Source: Acidobacteriota bacterium
GTDB lineage: Bacteria > Acidobacteriota > Terriglobia > UBA7540 > JAPUME01
Direction: 5' to 3'
NCBI GenBank assembly: GCA_027294185.1
Contig: JAPUME010000148.1
Span: 1 to 11,228, forward strand
Length of the DNA stretch: 11,228 nucleotides
Part shown: piece by piece, positions 1 through 5,489 of the stretch
Layout: the number at the start of each line of letters is the position of its first letter
How positions within the stretch are numbered: position 1 is the first letter of the stretch
Made by a program: the position numbers and the translations under genes
The notes under the pieces: generated by a model
The model's database searches: none
Seen by the model: only the letters and a program-made list of their open reading frames with translations
What the model was told of the DNA's origin: nothing

Positions 1-140
1 GCGGCGCTTCCGCCGTTCCCGAAGACGAAAACGGTGCGCCCCTGCTGATAAGCCCGGTAGAGAATATCGCAGACTCTTTCCACCTCAGTCGGGTGGATCC
101 CATCCAGAATCGACTTTAGCTCGTCCAGATACTGACGCAA
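1..140 (-). CDS. gmhA: Phosphoheptose isomerase-like SIS-domain protein (N-terminal part, cut by window edge)
   Basis: Reading the minus strand gives about 46 residues beginning MRQYLDELKSIL and reaching VFVFGNGGSAA at the window edge. The FGNGGSAA loop after an amphipathic N-terminal helix is typical of GmhA, the SIS-domain enzyme that isomerises sedoheptulose 7-phosphate to D-glycero-D-manno-heptose 7-phosphate for lipopolysaccharide or S-layer heptose synthesis in the cytoplasm. I chose the TTG at 140-138 because an AAGGAG ribosome-binding site (156-151) lies 10 bases upstream. The frame stays open further upstream but I saw no ATG there. The gene follows rsmD on the same strand after about 100 bases, so it may belong to the recG-rsmD transcript. 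A DiaA-like or other SIS protein is possible because the C-terminal part is missing. Confidence 0.8.
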   Translation of the reverse strand, partial: MRQYLDELKSILDGIHPTEVERVCDILYRAYQQGRTVFVFGNGGSA

Positions 141-150
141 ATTCCGTTTT

Positions 151-156
151 CTCCTT
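151..156 (-). promoter_or_regulatory. Ribosome-binding site deciding the TTG start of gmhA
   Basis: On the minus strand this reads AAGGAG and sits 10 bases before the TTG at 140. It is the main support for a non-ATG start, since no in-frame ATG was seen upstream. Confidence 0.55.
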
Positions 157-240
157 GGGGACCCTCTGCGGGACGGCCCCGCGTGCCTTGTTGTTTCCTT
201 GCTGTCTCCCTGGGAATTTAGTCGCCCAGGTGAGTCCGTG

Positions 241-825
241 TCAATGAAACAACTCGGATTCTCCTGCGTTGTTGTCCAGGGTGTAAAAGGAGAGCCGGGA
301 ATCTCCCCGGCGGAGCTGCTTTTTCTGCAGCAGGCGGCCGTACCTGGTTTCTAAACCCAGCCGTTTGGAATGCTCGACAATGACCCACGCGAACGGTCCC
401 AGGAGTTCGAGCCGGTCGAGCGCGCTGAGTGTACGGGCGTATTCCTCAATCTTCTCGTAGGGGGGGTCGACGAAAACGGTGTCGAAACGGAGTCCCTCCC
501 GGGCCAGCCGCTCGAGAGCTCGGTTTACGCTTAAGGGGACGGTTCGTGCCCTGCCGGCAAGTTCCAGATTCTTGACGTTCGCCCGAATCACCTGGATGGC
601 CGCGCGGGAGGACTCGATCAGGACCGCTTCGCGCGCGCCACGGCTCAAGGCCTCGATTCCCACGGATCCGCTGCCGGCATACGCATCCAGGAAAAGGCTT
701 CCCCTGATGCTTTCTCCGAGGACGTCAAACAGGGTCTGGCGAAGCTGGTCCGCCGTTGGGCGGGTCTTTGCGCCTCGAAGGGTTTTGAGAGTACGGCCGC
801 GAAGCGCGCCGCCGATGATGCGCAT
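241..825 (-). CDS. rsmD: 16S rRNA (guanine(966)-N(2))-methyltransferase RsmD
   Basis: This 194-residue protein matches RsmD, which methylates N2 of G966 in 16S rRNA using S-adenosylmethionine during small-subunit assembly. Visible landmarks are the N-terminal MRIIGG, the TRPTADQLRQTLFDVL stretch (residues 21-36), the SAM-binding glycine loop DAYAGSGSVGIEAL (47-60) followed by SRGA, and the catalytic DPPY motif (120-123) of N6/N2 amino-methyltransferases. Length is normal for the family. The ATG at 825-823 directly follows the recG TAA stop with no spacer. An AGGTGG ribosome-binding site (836-831) inside the end of recG precedes it by 5 bases, so the two genes are almost certainly co-transcribed and probably translationally coupled. 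Confidence 0.96.
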   Translation of the reverse strand: MRIIGGALRGRTLKTLRGAKTRPTADQLRQTLFDVLGESIRGSLFLDAYAGSGSVGIEALSRGAREAVLIESSRAAIQVIRANVKNLELAGRARTVPLSVNRALERLAREGLRFDTVFVDPPYEKIEEYARTLSALDRLELLGPFAWVIVEHSKRLGLETRYGRLLQKKQLRRGDSRLSFYTLDNNAGESELFH

Positions 826-2949
826 TTAAGCCACCTGTGAAAGCGCGTAACGCCGCTTCCACTGCGTTTCGAGGTATTCCATCACCCGTTTGAACTCTTC
901 CAGGGAGCCGGGTTTTTCCACAAACTGCACGGCTTCCCTCTTGGCCCATTCGAGCAGGGTCTGGTCCCGCAGGATGTTGGCCATGCGAAAGGCCGGGACT
1001 CCCCACTGGCGGGTGCCAAAAAACTCTCCCGGCCCACGCAGCGCCAGGTCGGCCTCGGCGATCGTGAAGCCGTCATTCGACGCGGTGATGGCGTCGAGGC
1101 GTTTCTGTGCCACCTCCGTTACGCATTCGGGAACGGCGAGCAGGCAGTAGGATTGTACCCCGCCTCGCCCGATGCGGCCACGAAGTTGGTGGAGTTGGGA
1201 GAGCCCGAACAGGTCGGCGTGCTCGATCAGCATCACCGTGGCATTGGGCACATCGACACCCACCTCGATCACCTGTGTCGCTACCAGAACCTGTGCCTCC
1301 CCGCTCTTGAACTGTGCCATGACGGCTTCCTTTTCCTGGCTGGGCAGACGGCCGTGCAACAGGGCTACACGGAACTCGGGAAACACAACCTTGGAGAGTT
1401 GTTCATACATTCGCACTGCGGGGCGCAGGTGGGTCCGCGAAGTCTCCTCGATGACCGGATAGACGACATAGGCCTGCTCGCCGCGCTGCACTCGGTCACG
1501 GATGAACTCGAACGCCTGAGGTCGGTTCGCCTCCCCGAATAGAGAAGTTCGGATGGGGACGCGGTCGGGGGGCAGCTCATCGAGTACCGATACGTCCAGG
1601 TCGCCGTAGAGGGTCAGGGCCAGGGTGCGGGGAATCGGCGTGGCGGTCATAATCAATACATCGGGGCTCGCGCCTTTTCGAATCAGGCGAAAGCGTTGCA
1701 GCACGCCGAAGCGGTGCTGCTCGTCCACGATGACTAATCCCAGGCGGGAGAACTCCACTTTTCCTTCGATGAGCGCGTGAGTGCCGATAATCAGGTCCAC
1801 CTCGCCCGCCTGAATCCTCTGCTGGAAATCGGCTTTCTCCTTGCTTTTCTGCCCGCTGATGAGCAGCCCCACGCGGTAGGCAAGCCTGTGCATCAGGTTC
1901 CGCGTGTAGAGATAGTGCTGGGTAGCCAGGATTTCTGTCGGCGCCATCAGCGCCACCTGGTAGCCGTTCTCCATAGCTAGAATCGCAGCTTGTAGCGCCA
2001 CGATGGTTTTGCCGGAACCGACGTCGCCCTGGATGAGACGGTTCATGGGAACCGGCGCCTTCATGTCCTCGACGATTTCCTTGAGGACCCGCTTCTGAGC
2101 GGAGGTGGGATGGAAGGGGAGCATGGTCTTGATGGCGGTGCGGACCTTTTCACTGACCCGGAATCCGATGCCGGACAAGGCTTTGGTCTTTTTTCGCCGT
2201 ACCGCAAGCCCAACGCTCAGAAAGAAAAACTCTTCAAAGGCCATTCTCTGTTGCGCCGCAGAACGGAAACGTCCGAGTTCGTCGAGAGAGGTCCCTTTCG
2301 CCGGAAAATGCGTGAGCCTCAGCGAAGAGCCGCGGTCCGGGAGTTCCGTGCGCTCGAGGACCGACGCCGGCAAGGTTTCGGGAATCGCTTCTCCCAGCAC
2401 TCCCAGCGCTGAGGATTGCAGTCGGCGTAACAGGCGGGGATTAAGGGTCCCGATGGATTCGTAGATGGGAACGATCTTCCCAGCTTCGCGCGGTTGGGAG
2501 GAAGCTTCCTCCTCAGGGAGAATTTCGAATTGCGGTTGGATCATCTGCAGGTTGCCGCGTCCGTAGCGATTCTGTTCCACCTTGCCGTAGAAATAGGCTT
2601 TTAGACCGGGCCGGAAAACCCGGTCCGTGCTCAGGTAGGGAGCGTTGAACCACTTGCAATGGAATAGGCCGCTCTCATCCGAGCCCGCCAGGTCAAAGAT
2701 AGCCATTCCACGCCGGGTGCGGGTGAGCCCGGTGGTCAATACGGAGAGAATCACGGTGGCCATCTGCCCCGCAACCAGGTCCCGTACGGGAGTGACCGCG
2801 CTCCGGTCCTCATAACGGAAGGGCGGGTAGTAGAGCAGGTCCTCGACGGTGGTGATACCGCGCGACTCCAGGAGCTTGGCGCGGGAGGGTCCGACACCCT
2901 TCAAGTATTGCACGGGAGAGTTGAGTGAAAGCTTCCGATCAAACGGCAT
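826..2949 (-). CDS. recG: ATP-dependent DNA helicase RecG
   Basis: A 707-residue superfamily 2 helicase that remodels stalled replication forks and Holliday junctions. The N-terminal wedge/OB-fold part (about 1-230) begins with the usual SPVQYLKGVGPSRAKLL segment. The helicase core shows Walker A GDVGSGKT (308-315), DEQH Walker B (409-412), TATPIPRT motif III (435-442) and QLRGRIGRG motif VI (588-596). The C-terminal RGPGEFFGTRQWG segment (638-650) is also typical. Length is close to the E. coli enzyme, with no sign of damage. The ATG at 2949 has no clear Shine-Dalgarno sequence. A promoter-like pair ends only a few bases upstream, so the mRNA may be nearly leaderless. It is first in the recG-rsmD unit. 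Confidence 0.98.
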   Translation of the reverse strand: MPFDRKLSLNSPVQYLKGVGPSRAKLLESRGITTVEDLLYYPPFRYEDRSAVTPVRDLVAGQMATVILSVLTTGLTRTRRGMAIFDLAGSDESGLFHCKWFNAPYLSTDRVFRPGLKAYFYGKVEQNRYGRGNLQMIQPQFEILPEEEASSQPREAGKIVPIYESIGTLNPRLLRRLQSSALGVLGEAIPETLPASVLERTELPDRGSSLRLTHFPAKGTSLDELGRFRSAAQQRMAFEEFFFLSVGLAVRRKKTKALSGIGFRVSEKVRTAIKTMLPFHPTSAQKRVLKEIVEDMKAPVPMNRLIQGDVGSGKTIVALQAAILAMENGYQVALMAPTEILATQHYLYTRNLMHRLAYRVGLLISGQKSKEKADFQQRIQAGEVDLIIGTHALIEGKVEFSRLGLVIVDEQHRFGVLQRFRLIRKGASPDVLIMTATPIPRTLALTLYGDLDVSVLDELPPDRVPIRTSLFGEANRPQAFEFIRDRVQRGEQAYVVYPVIEETSRTHLRPAVRMYEQLSKVVFPEFRVALLHGRLPSQEKEAVMAQFKSGEAQVLVATQVIEVGVDVPNATVMLIEHADLFGLSQLHQLRGRIGRGGVQSYCLLAVPECVTEVAQKRLDAITASNDGFTIAEADLALRGPGEFFGTRQWGVPAFRMANILRDQTLLEWAKREAVQFVEKPGSLEEFKRVMEYLETQWKRRYALSQVA

Positions 2950-2962
2950 GGCAAGGTATTTT

Positions 2963-2991
2963 ATAATAGAATAAGCCGAACCCTAGGTGAA
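2963..2991 (-). promoter_or_regulatory. Candidate promoter of the recG-rsmD unit
   Basis: On the minus strand, TTCACC (2991-2986) and TATTAT (2968-2963) are separated by 17 bases, a reasonable sigma-70-type pair. Transcription would begin around 2956, leaving only about 6-7 bases before the recG ATG. That fits the missing ribosome-binding site. This is inferred from sequence only. Confidence 0.4.
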
Positions 2992-3080
2992 ACCAAATCT
3001 AAGATGGGCGTGGCTCTCGCGGCGGGCAAGGGCGCCTGCAGTTCACGAAGCAAGTGATCTTAAAGAGAGTCGGAAGCATC

Positions 3081-3299
3081 ATGACGCAGAAAACAGCGCG
3101 TTTCTATAAGGCGATGGCTGCGGTCCTTGTGGGAAACCTCCTCTATTTCTGGCTGATGCCCTTTTTGCCCTCGGAAATGCACCACCGCCGATTTGAGCTC
3201 GACCTCGGCACGGTGGTGGACGCATGGTTTTGCTTGTGTGTTTACGGTGTGATCGAATTGCTGCTTTTCTTCCACCGTCGGCGGTACCCTTCTTCCTGA
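3081..3299 (+). CDS. Small two-helix membrane protein of unknown function
   Basis: A 72-residue protein with two hydrophobic segments (about residues 9-29 and 44-64) joined by a short loop containing MHHRRFELDLG, and ending in a basic HRRRYPSS tail. The layout predicts a hairpin in the inner membrane. I do not recognise a named family, though it resembles short hypothetical proteins that I associate with acidobacteria. I chose the ATG at 3081 because GGAAG lies just upstream and residues before it look unlike a natural N-terminus. A GTG at 3054 would add nine residues. It is transcribed divergently from recG and stands alone, with no gene downstream on its strand before 4545. Confidence 0.65.
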   Translation: MTQKTARFYKAMAAVLVGNLLYFWLMPFLPSEMHHRRFELDLGTVVDAWFCLCVYGVIELLLFFHRRRYPSS

Positions 3300-3482
3300 C
3301 GCTCCTTGCTCCCTCCGGCATTCGTACTCCTTCTTCACCCACGGTCCCCTTCCTTGTGGCAAACCTTGTTGAATCATAAGCCGAAATCGCGGCGCAGGGA
3401 AAGACCGGGGAAGGATCAGGGTGATGCAAAGTGATTTAGAACTCGGGATCAGTGGAAAGGAGGGGGTGGGATTGGCGGATTC

Positions 3483-4175
3483 CTACTCGCCGGCTTTGCT
3501 CCGTGGGGAACCGTTCCCGCCGACTTCCTCGGATGAAATGGCGGAATTTCCCGAGATTACAAAGGCACAGGTGAGGCCGCCGTCGGTGATGGTTTCCCTC
3601 CGATGAACGGGCGTACCGAGGAGCGATTCCATAACGGAAGTTTCACACTCGCATGTCTGGTTGCAGATCCGGGCCACCTGCCAGATCGCGCAATTTCGTT
3701 CGATAATCTCGAAATTGTTGTTGCCTACCTCGTGCCACTCGGCCATATATCCCGATTCGTTCTGGATATTGACCATTTCGGCAACTTTTTCTCCCAAGTT
3801 CTTGCCGACCATTCGCGACCGATGGCGGTTCAGTTCAGCTCTCTTGATGCGTGAAAAAATGAATTCGAGCTTGGCCTCCCCGTCAAGATCCACCACGGCC
3901 TGGAGTAGCCGGGTGGCAAAAGCCGCGTATTCATTCGGAAAGTAAGATTCAGCGTCCTCGGTAGGGGAATAGAGGTAAGTGGGACGACCCGCGCGGCCCC
4001 TTTCCAGGGTCGTAGAGACCAGACCCGCTTTGTCCAGCACCGCAAGGTGGTGACGGACAGCCATCGGGGTCACCAGTAAAGATTTTGCAATCTGCTTGGC
4101 TGTTGCCGCACCCCTGCGTTTGAGGTGTTCCAACACCAGCCGCTGCGTCGGACTCAAAGCACTAGGTCTACTCAC
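3483..4175 (-). CDS. SufR-like winged-helix regulator with cysteine-rich C-terminal domain
   Basis: About 230 residues. The N-terminal winged helix (about 10-70) has SPTQRLVLEHLKRRG, the recognition-helix segment TPMAVRHHLAVLDKAGLV, and the wing GRAGRPTYLYSPT, as in DeoR/ArsR-like SufR regulators. The C-terminal half has NCAIWQVARI followed by CNQTCEC and later LTC. With the GTG start the cysteines are 162, 171, 175, 177 and 203. The C-x12-C pair (162, 175) and the distal C203 match the spacing of three of the four SufR Fe-S ligands; the third position is proline, while C171 and C177 are extra. SufR-type proteins repress Fe-S assembly genes while holding a cluster. No suf genes are visible here. 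Start is uncertain: GTG at 4175 or TTG at 4211, neither with a strong ribosome-binding site. Confidence 0.8.
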   Translation of the reverse strand: MSRPSALSPTQRLVLEHLKRRGAATAKQIAKSLLVTPMAVRHHLAVLDKAGLVSTTLERGRAGRPTYLYSPTEDAESYFPNEYAAFATRLLQAVVDLDGEAKLEFIFSRIKRAELNRHRSRMVGKNLGEKVAEMVNIQNESGYMAEWHEVGNNNFEIIERNCAIWQVARICNQTCECETSVMESLLGTPVHRRETITDGGLTCAFVISGNSAISSEEVGGNGSPRSKAGE

Positions 4176-4235
4176 GGATTGAAGTGTACCTACTCCGAAG
4201 GGATAAAGCAATACTGTATTTTAGAAATATATTAC

Positions 4236-4264
4236 TTGACTTACTATGTTACCTAGTCTATACG
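4236..4264 (+). promoter_or_regulatory. Promoter with operator-like dyad between the regulator and the DUF971 gene
   Basis: TTGACT (4236-4241) and TATACG (4259-4264) are 17 bases apart, a good sigma-70-type pair reading toward the DUF971 gene. A 21-base imperfect dyad, GACT-N3-TA-N3-TA-N3-AGTC (4238-4258), fills the space between the two boxes, where a bound repressor would block polymerase. It lies in the AT-rich gap next to the regulator's start, so autoregulation plus control of the divergent genes is plausible. Confidence 0.45.
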
Positions 4265-4544
4265 TTGTTAGGAAGGGAAAGCGGTAGGCAATAGGCGGAA
4301 CGCCCCTCAGGGGTATTGATATAAGTCATTTATATTCACTCAGATATGCGTTTTGCGATGCAGAGCCGCCGAGGTTTTGCGAGTCGGACAATCAGCATGG
4401 AGTGAAACATGGCCTATCGAATCGCGACCTGAGGCCCTTTCTTTCATCATTTACGACCTGCCTTTCGCTGGTCCGGGGCGGGATCAGGTGGTTCGAAACG
4501 GCCTAGGCCGGGCGGGGATTGAGTGACTTAATAAAGTGGAAACC
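4265..4544 (+). other. Leader region before the DUF971 gene, no gene seen
   Basis: About 280 bases between the candidate promoter and the DUF971 start. The first part is AT-rich. A short CCCC-TCA-GGGG hairpin occurs near 4302-4312. The only small reading frame noticed is a seven-codon one starting at 4409 (MAYRIAT), without a clear ribosome-binding site. I recognise no riboswitch or known RNA. If the promoter at 4236 is real, this is a long untranslated leader. Confidence 0.35.
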
Positions 4545-4847
4545 ATGACCCCAAATCGAATTCATTACCTCCGAGTTTCGGGAGTGATGGTGATTTGGGA
4601 GGACGGGCATCGGAGCATTTTCCCTTACGGATATTTGCGAGCGCATTGTCCTTGCTTGCTTTGTGTTTCCCGTCGTTCGGGCGGGAGACCGAAGAGAGCG
4701 GTCCTTCCTGTGAACATTGAAGACCAGGGCACCGCCGGGATTCAATTTCGCTGGAGTGACGGACACAATCCGCCGCCTTATTCCTATGAGTTGCTGCGTG
4801 CGTTGTGCTGCTGCACTCAGTGCCAATCTCCGGTGGTCTCTCTCTGA
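4545..4847 (+). CDS. DUF971 (GBBH-like N-terminal) protein with two CxCxxC clusters
   Basis: A 100-residue protein made of a single DUF971/GBBH-like N-terminal domain. In gamma-butyrobetaine hydroxylase this domain binds zinc through a C-x-C-x2-C motif plus a histidine. In plant HCF101, a Fe-S carrier, it is the C-terminal domain. The first half has WEDGH then LRAHCPCLLC (C35, C37, C40). The second half repeats the pattern with WSDGH (70-74) then LRALCCCTQC (C88, C90, C93, plus C89). I chose ATG 4545, preceded by AGTGGA; a GTG at 4536 would add three residues. The stop overlaps the next gene's start (TGATG). Its partner role is unknown; metal or Fe-S binding is inferred from the cysteines and the adjacent SufR-like gene. 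Confidence 0.82.
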   Translation: MTPNRIHYLRVSGVMVIWEDGHRSIFPYGYLRAHCPCLLCVSRRSGGRPKRAVLPVNIEDQGTAGIQFRWSDGHNPPPYSYELLRALCCCTQCQSPVVSL

Positions 4848-5215
4848 TGGTGTACTGTATGGCCAAGCGACAGAGAATTCCGAAAAATACCCACCGCCGC
4901 ACCTTGCTCAAGAAAAGGGACGAGTTGTTGGCGGCGAGCCGTATTGAATCGAGGATGGTAATCATTCCGAGCCGATCCCCGGATACGTTCGAATTTGCCT
5001 CGCACGTCGTGGAACAGGACGTGGCCGCCTGCTTAGTCAACCTCAGGTTTCAGACCCTGCAGGACGTTGATGATGCCCTGGGGAGAATCCAGAAGGGCGG
5101 CTTCGGAATCTGTGAAATGTGCGATGAACCAATTTCACACAATCGTCTGAAGGCCATTCCCTGGGCTCGTTTCTGTTTCGACTGCCAGGATCCACACGGC
5201 GCCAGCAGGAATTGA
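4847..5215 (+). CDS. TraR/DksA-type C4 zinc-finger protein
   Basis: About 122 residues. A helical N-terminal part (KRDELLAASR onward) leads into a C-terminal zinc finger C-x2-C-x17-C-x2-C (C89, C92, C110, C113) with the family signature ISHNRLKAIPWARFCFDCQ. DksA/TraR proteins enter the RNA polymerase secondary channel through an acidic coiled-coil tip. Here the tip region reads SPDTFEFAS, so the usual DxxDxA is D-T-F-E-F-A, with glutamate replacing the second aspartate. The ATG at 4847 overlaps the upstream TGA by one base, indicating translational coupling. A second ATG at 4859 (MAKRQRIPK) is also plausible, and no strong ribosome-binding site decides. It could be a transcription factor or simply a zinc-finger protein of this large family. 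Confidence 0.88.
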   Translation: MVYCMAKRQRIPKNTHRRTLLKKRDELLAASRIESRMVIIPSRSPDTFEFASHVVEQDVAACLVNLRFQTLQDVDDALGRIQKGGFGICEMCDEPISHNRLKAIPWARFCFDCQDPHGASRN

Positions 5216-5270
5216 CGGCTGGACAGAGTCAGACTCCTCTTCTATCCTACCCAGGCACGTCTTTTTGACA

Positions 5271-5290
5271 TCCCCGCAGTCATTCGGGGA
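5271..5290 (+). terminator. Hairpin after the DUF971-TraR pair, weak terminator candidate
   Basis: TCCCCG and CGGGGA (6-base stem, 8-base loop) lie about 55 bases after the TraR/DksA stop. There is no run of T after the stem, so it is not a classical intrinsic terminator. It may protect or end the transcript with help from Rho. Confidence 0.25.
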
Positions 5291-5323
5291 CGGGTTTGCG
5301 CATGCAACAGACGCCCTGAGCTA

Positions 5324-5351
5324 CCTTTCTTTTGGCCCCAGGCCGGAAAGG
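5324..5351 (+). repeat. Imperfect inverted repeat in the gap before the VKOR fusion
   Basis: CCTTTC ... GGCC-CCA-GGCC ... GAAAGG can fold as a nested stem. No T tract follows on either strand. The function is unknown. Confidence 0.3.
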
Positions 5352-5397
5352 ATCGACAGTGAGGGTCCAATTAGGAATAATCAAAGGCTGCTTGAAG

Positions 5398-5403
5398 TAT
5401 AAT
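5398..5403 (+). promoter_or_regulatory. Candidate -10 box of the VKOR fusion gene
   Basis: A perfect TATAAT, about 87 bases upstream of the ATG at 5490. No convincing -35 box is present at 16-19 bases upstream, so an activator or alternative sigma factor may be needed, or the match is by chance. Confidence 0.3.
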
Positions 5404-5426
5404 AGTTGAGAATTCTGGAGGTTCGC

Positions 5427-5448
5427 CTCGCCGCGCCCCTGCGGCGAG
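5427..5448 (+). other. Stem-loop in the 5' leader of the VKOR fusion gene
   Basis: CTCGCCGC and GCGGCGAG form a perfect 8-base GC-rich stem with a 6-base loop. It lies about 25 bases after the candidate -10 box and about 40 bases before the ATG, so it would sit near the mRNA 5' end. It could stabilise the message or modulate its translation. Confidence 0.45.
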
Positions 5449-5489
5449 CCGTTAGCCGACGGTTCAGAAGAGACCTGAGAAGAGGAAAA

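Noticed and set aside
2962..2967. TATAAT on the plus strand as a promoter for the small membrane protein gene
   Set aside because: No -35-like sequence lies at the right distance, and the same bases fit better as the minus-strand recG -10 region.
3300..3482. Possible terminator or gene in the pyrimidine-rich stretch after the small membrane protein
   Set aside because: Only strand-biased C/T tracts were seen. There is no stem followed by T residues and no coding signature.
3421..3606. 61-codon plus-strand frame starting GTG ATG
   Set aside because: It overlaps the end of the SufR-like gene in antisense, lacks a family resemblance and has no convincing ribosome-binding site.
5265..5270. TTGACA that could be a -35 box
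   Set aside because: Seventeen bases downstream reads GGACGG, not a -10 box, and a hairpin occupies the spacer.
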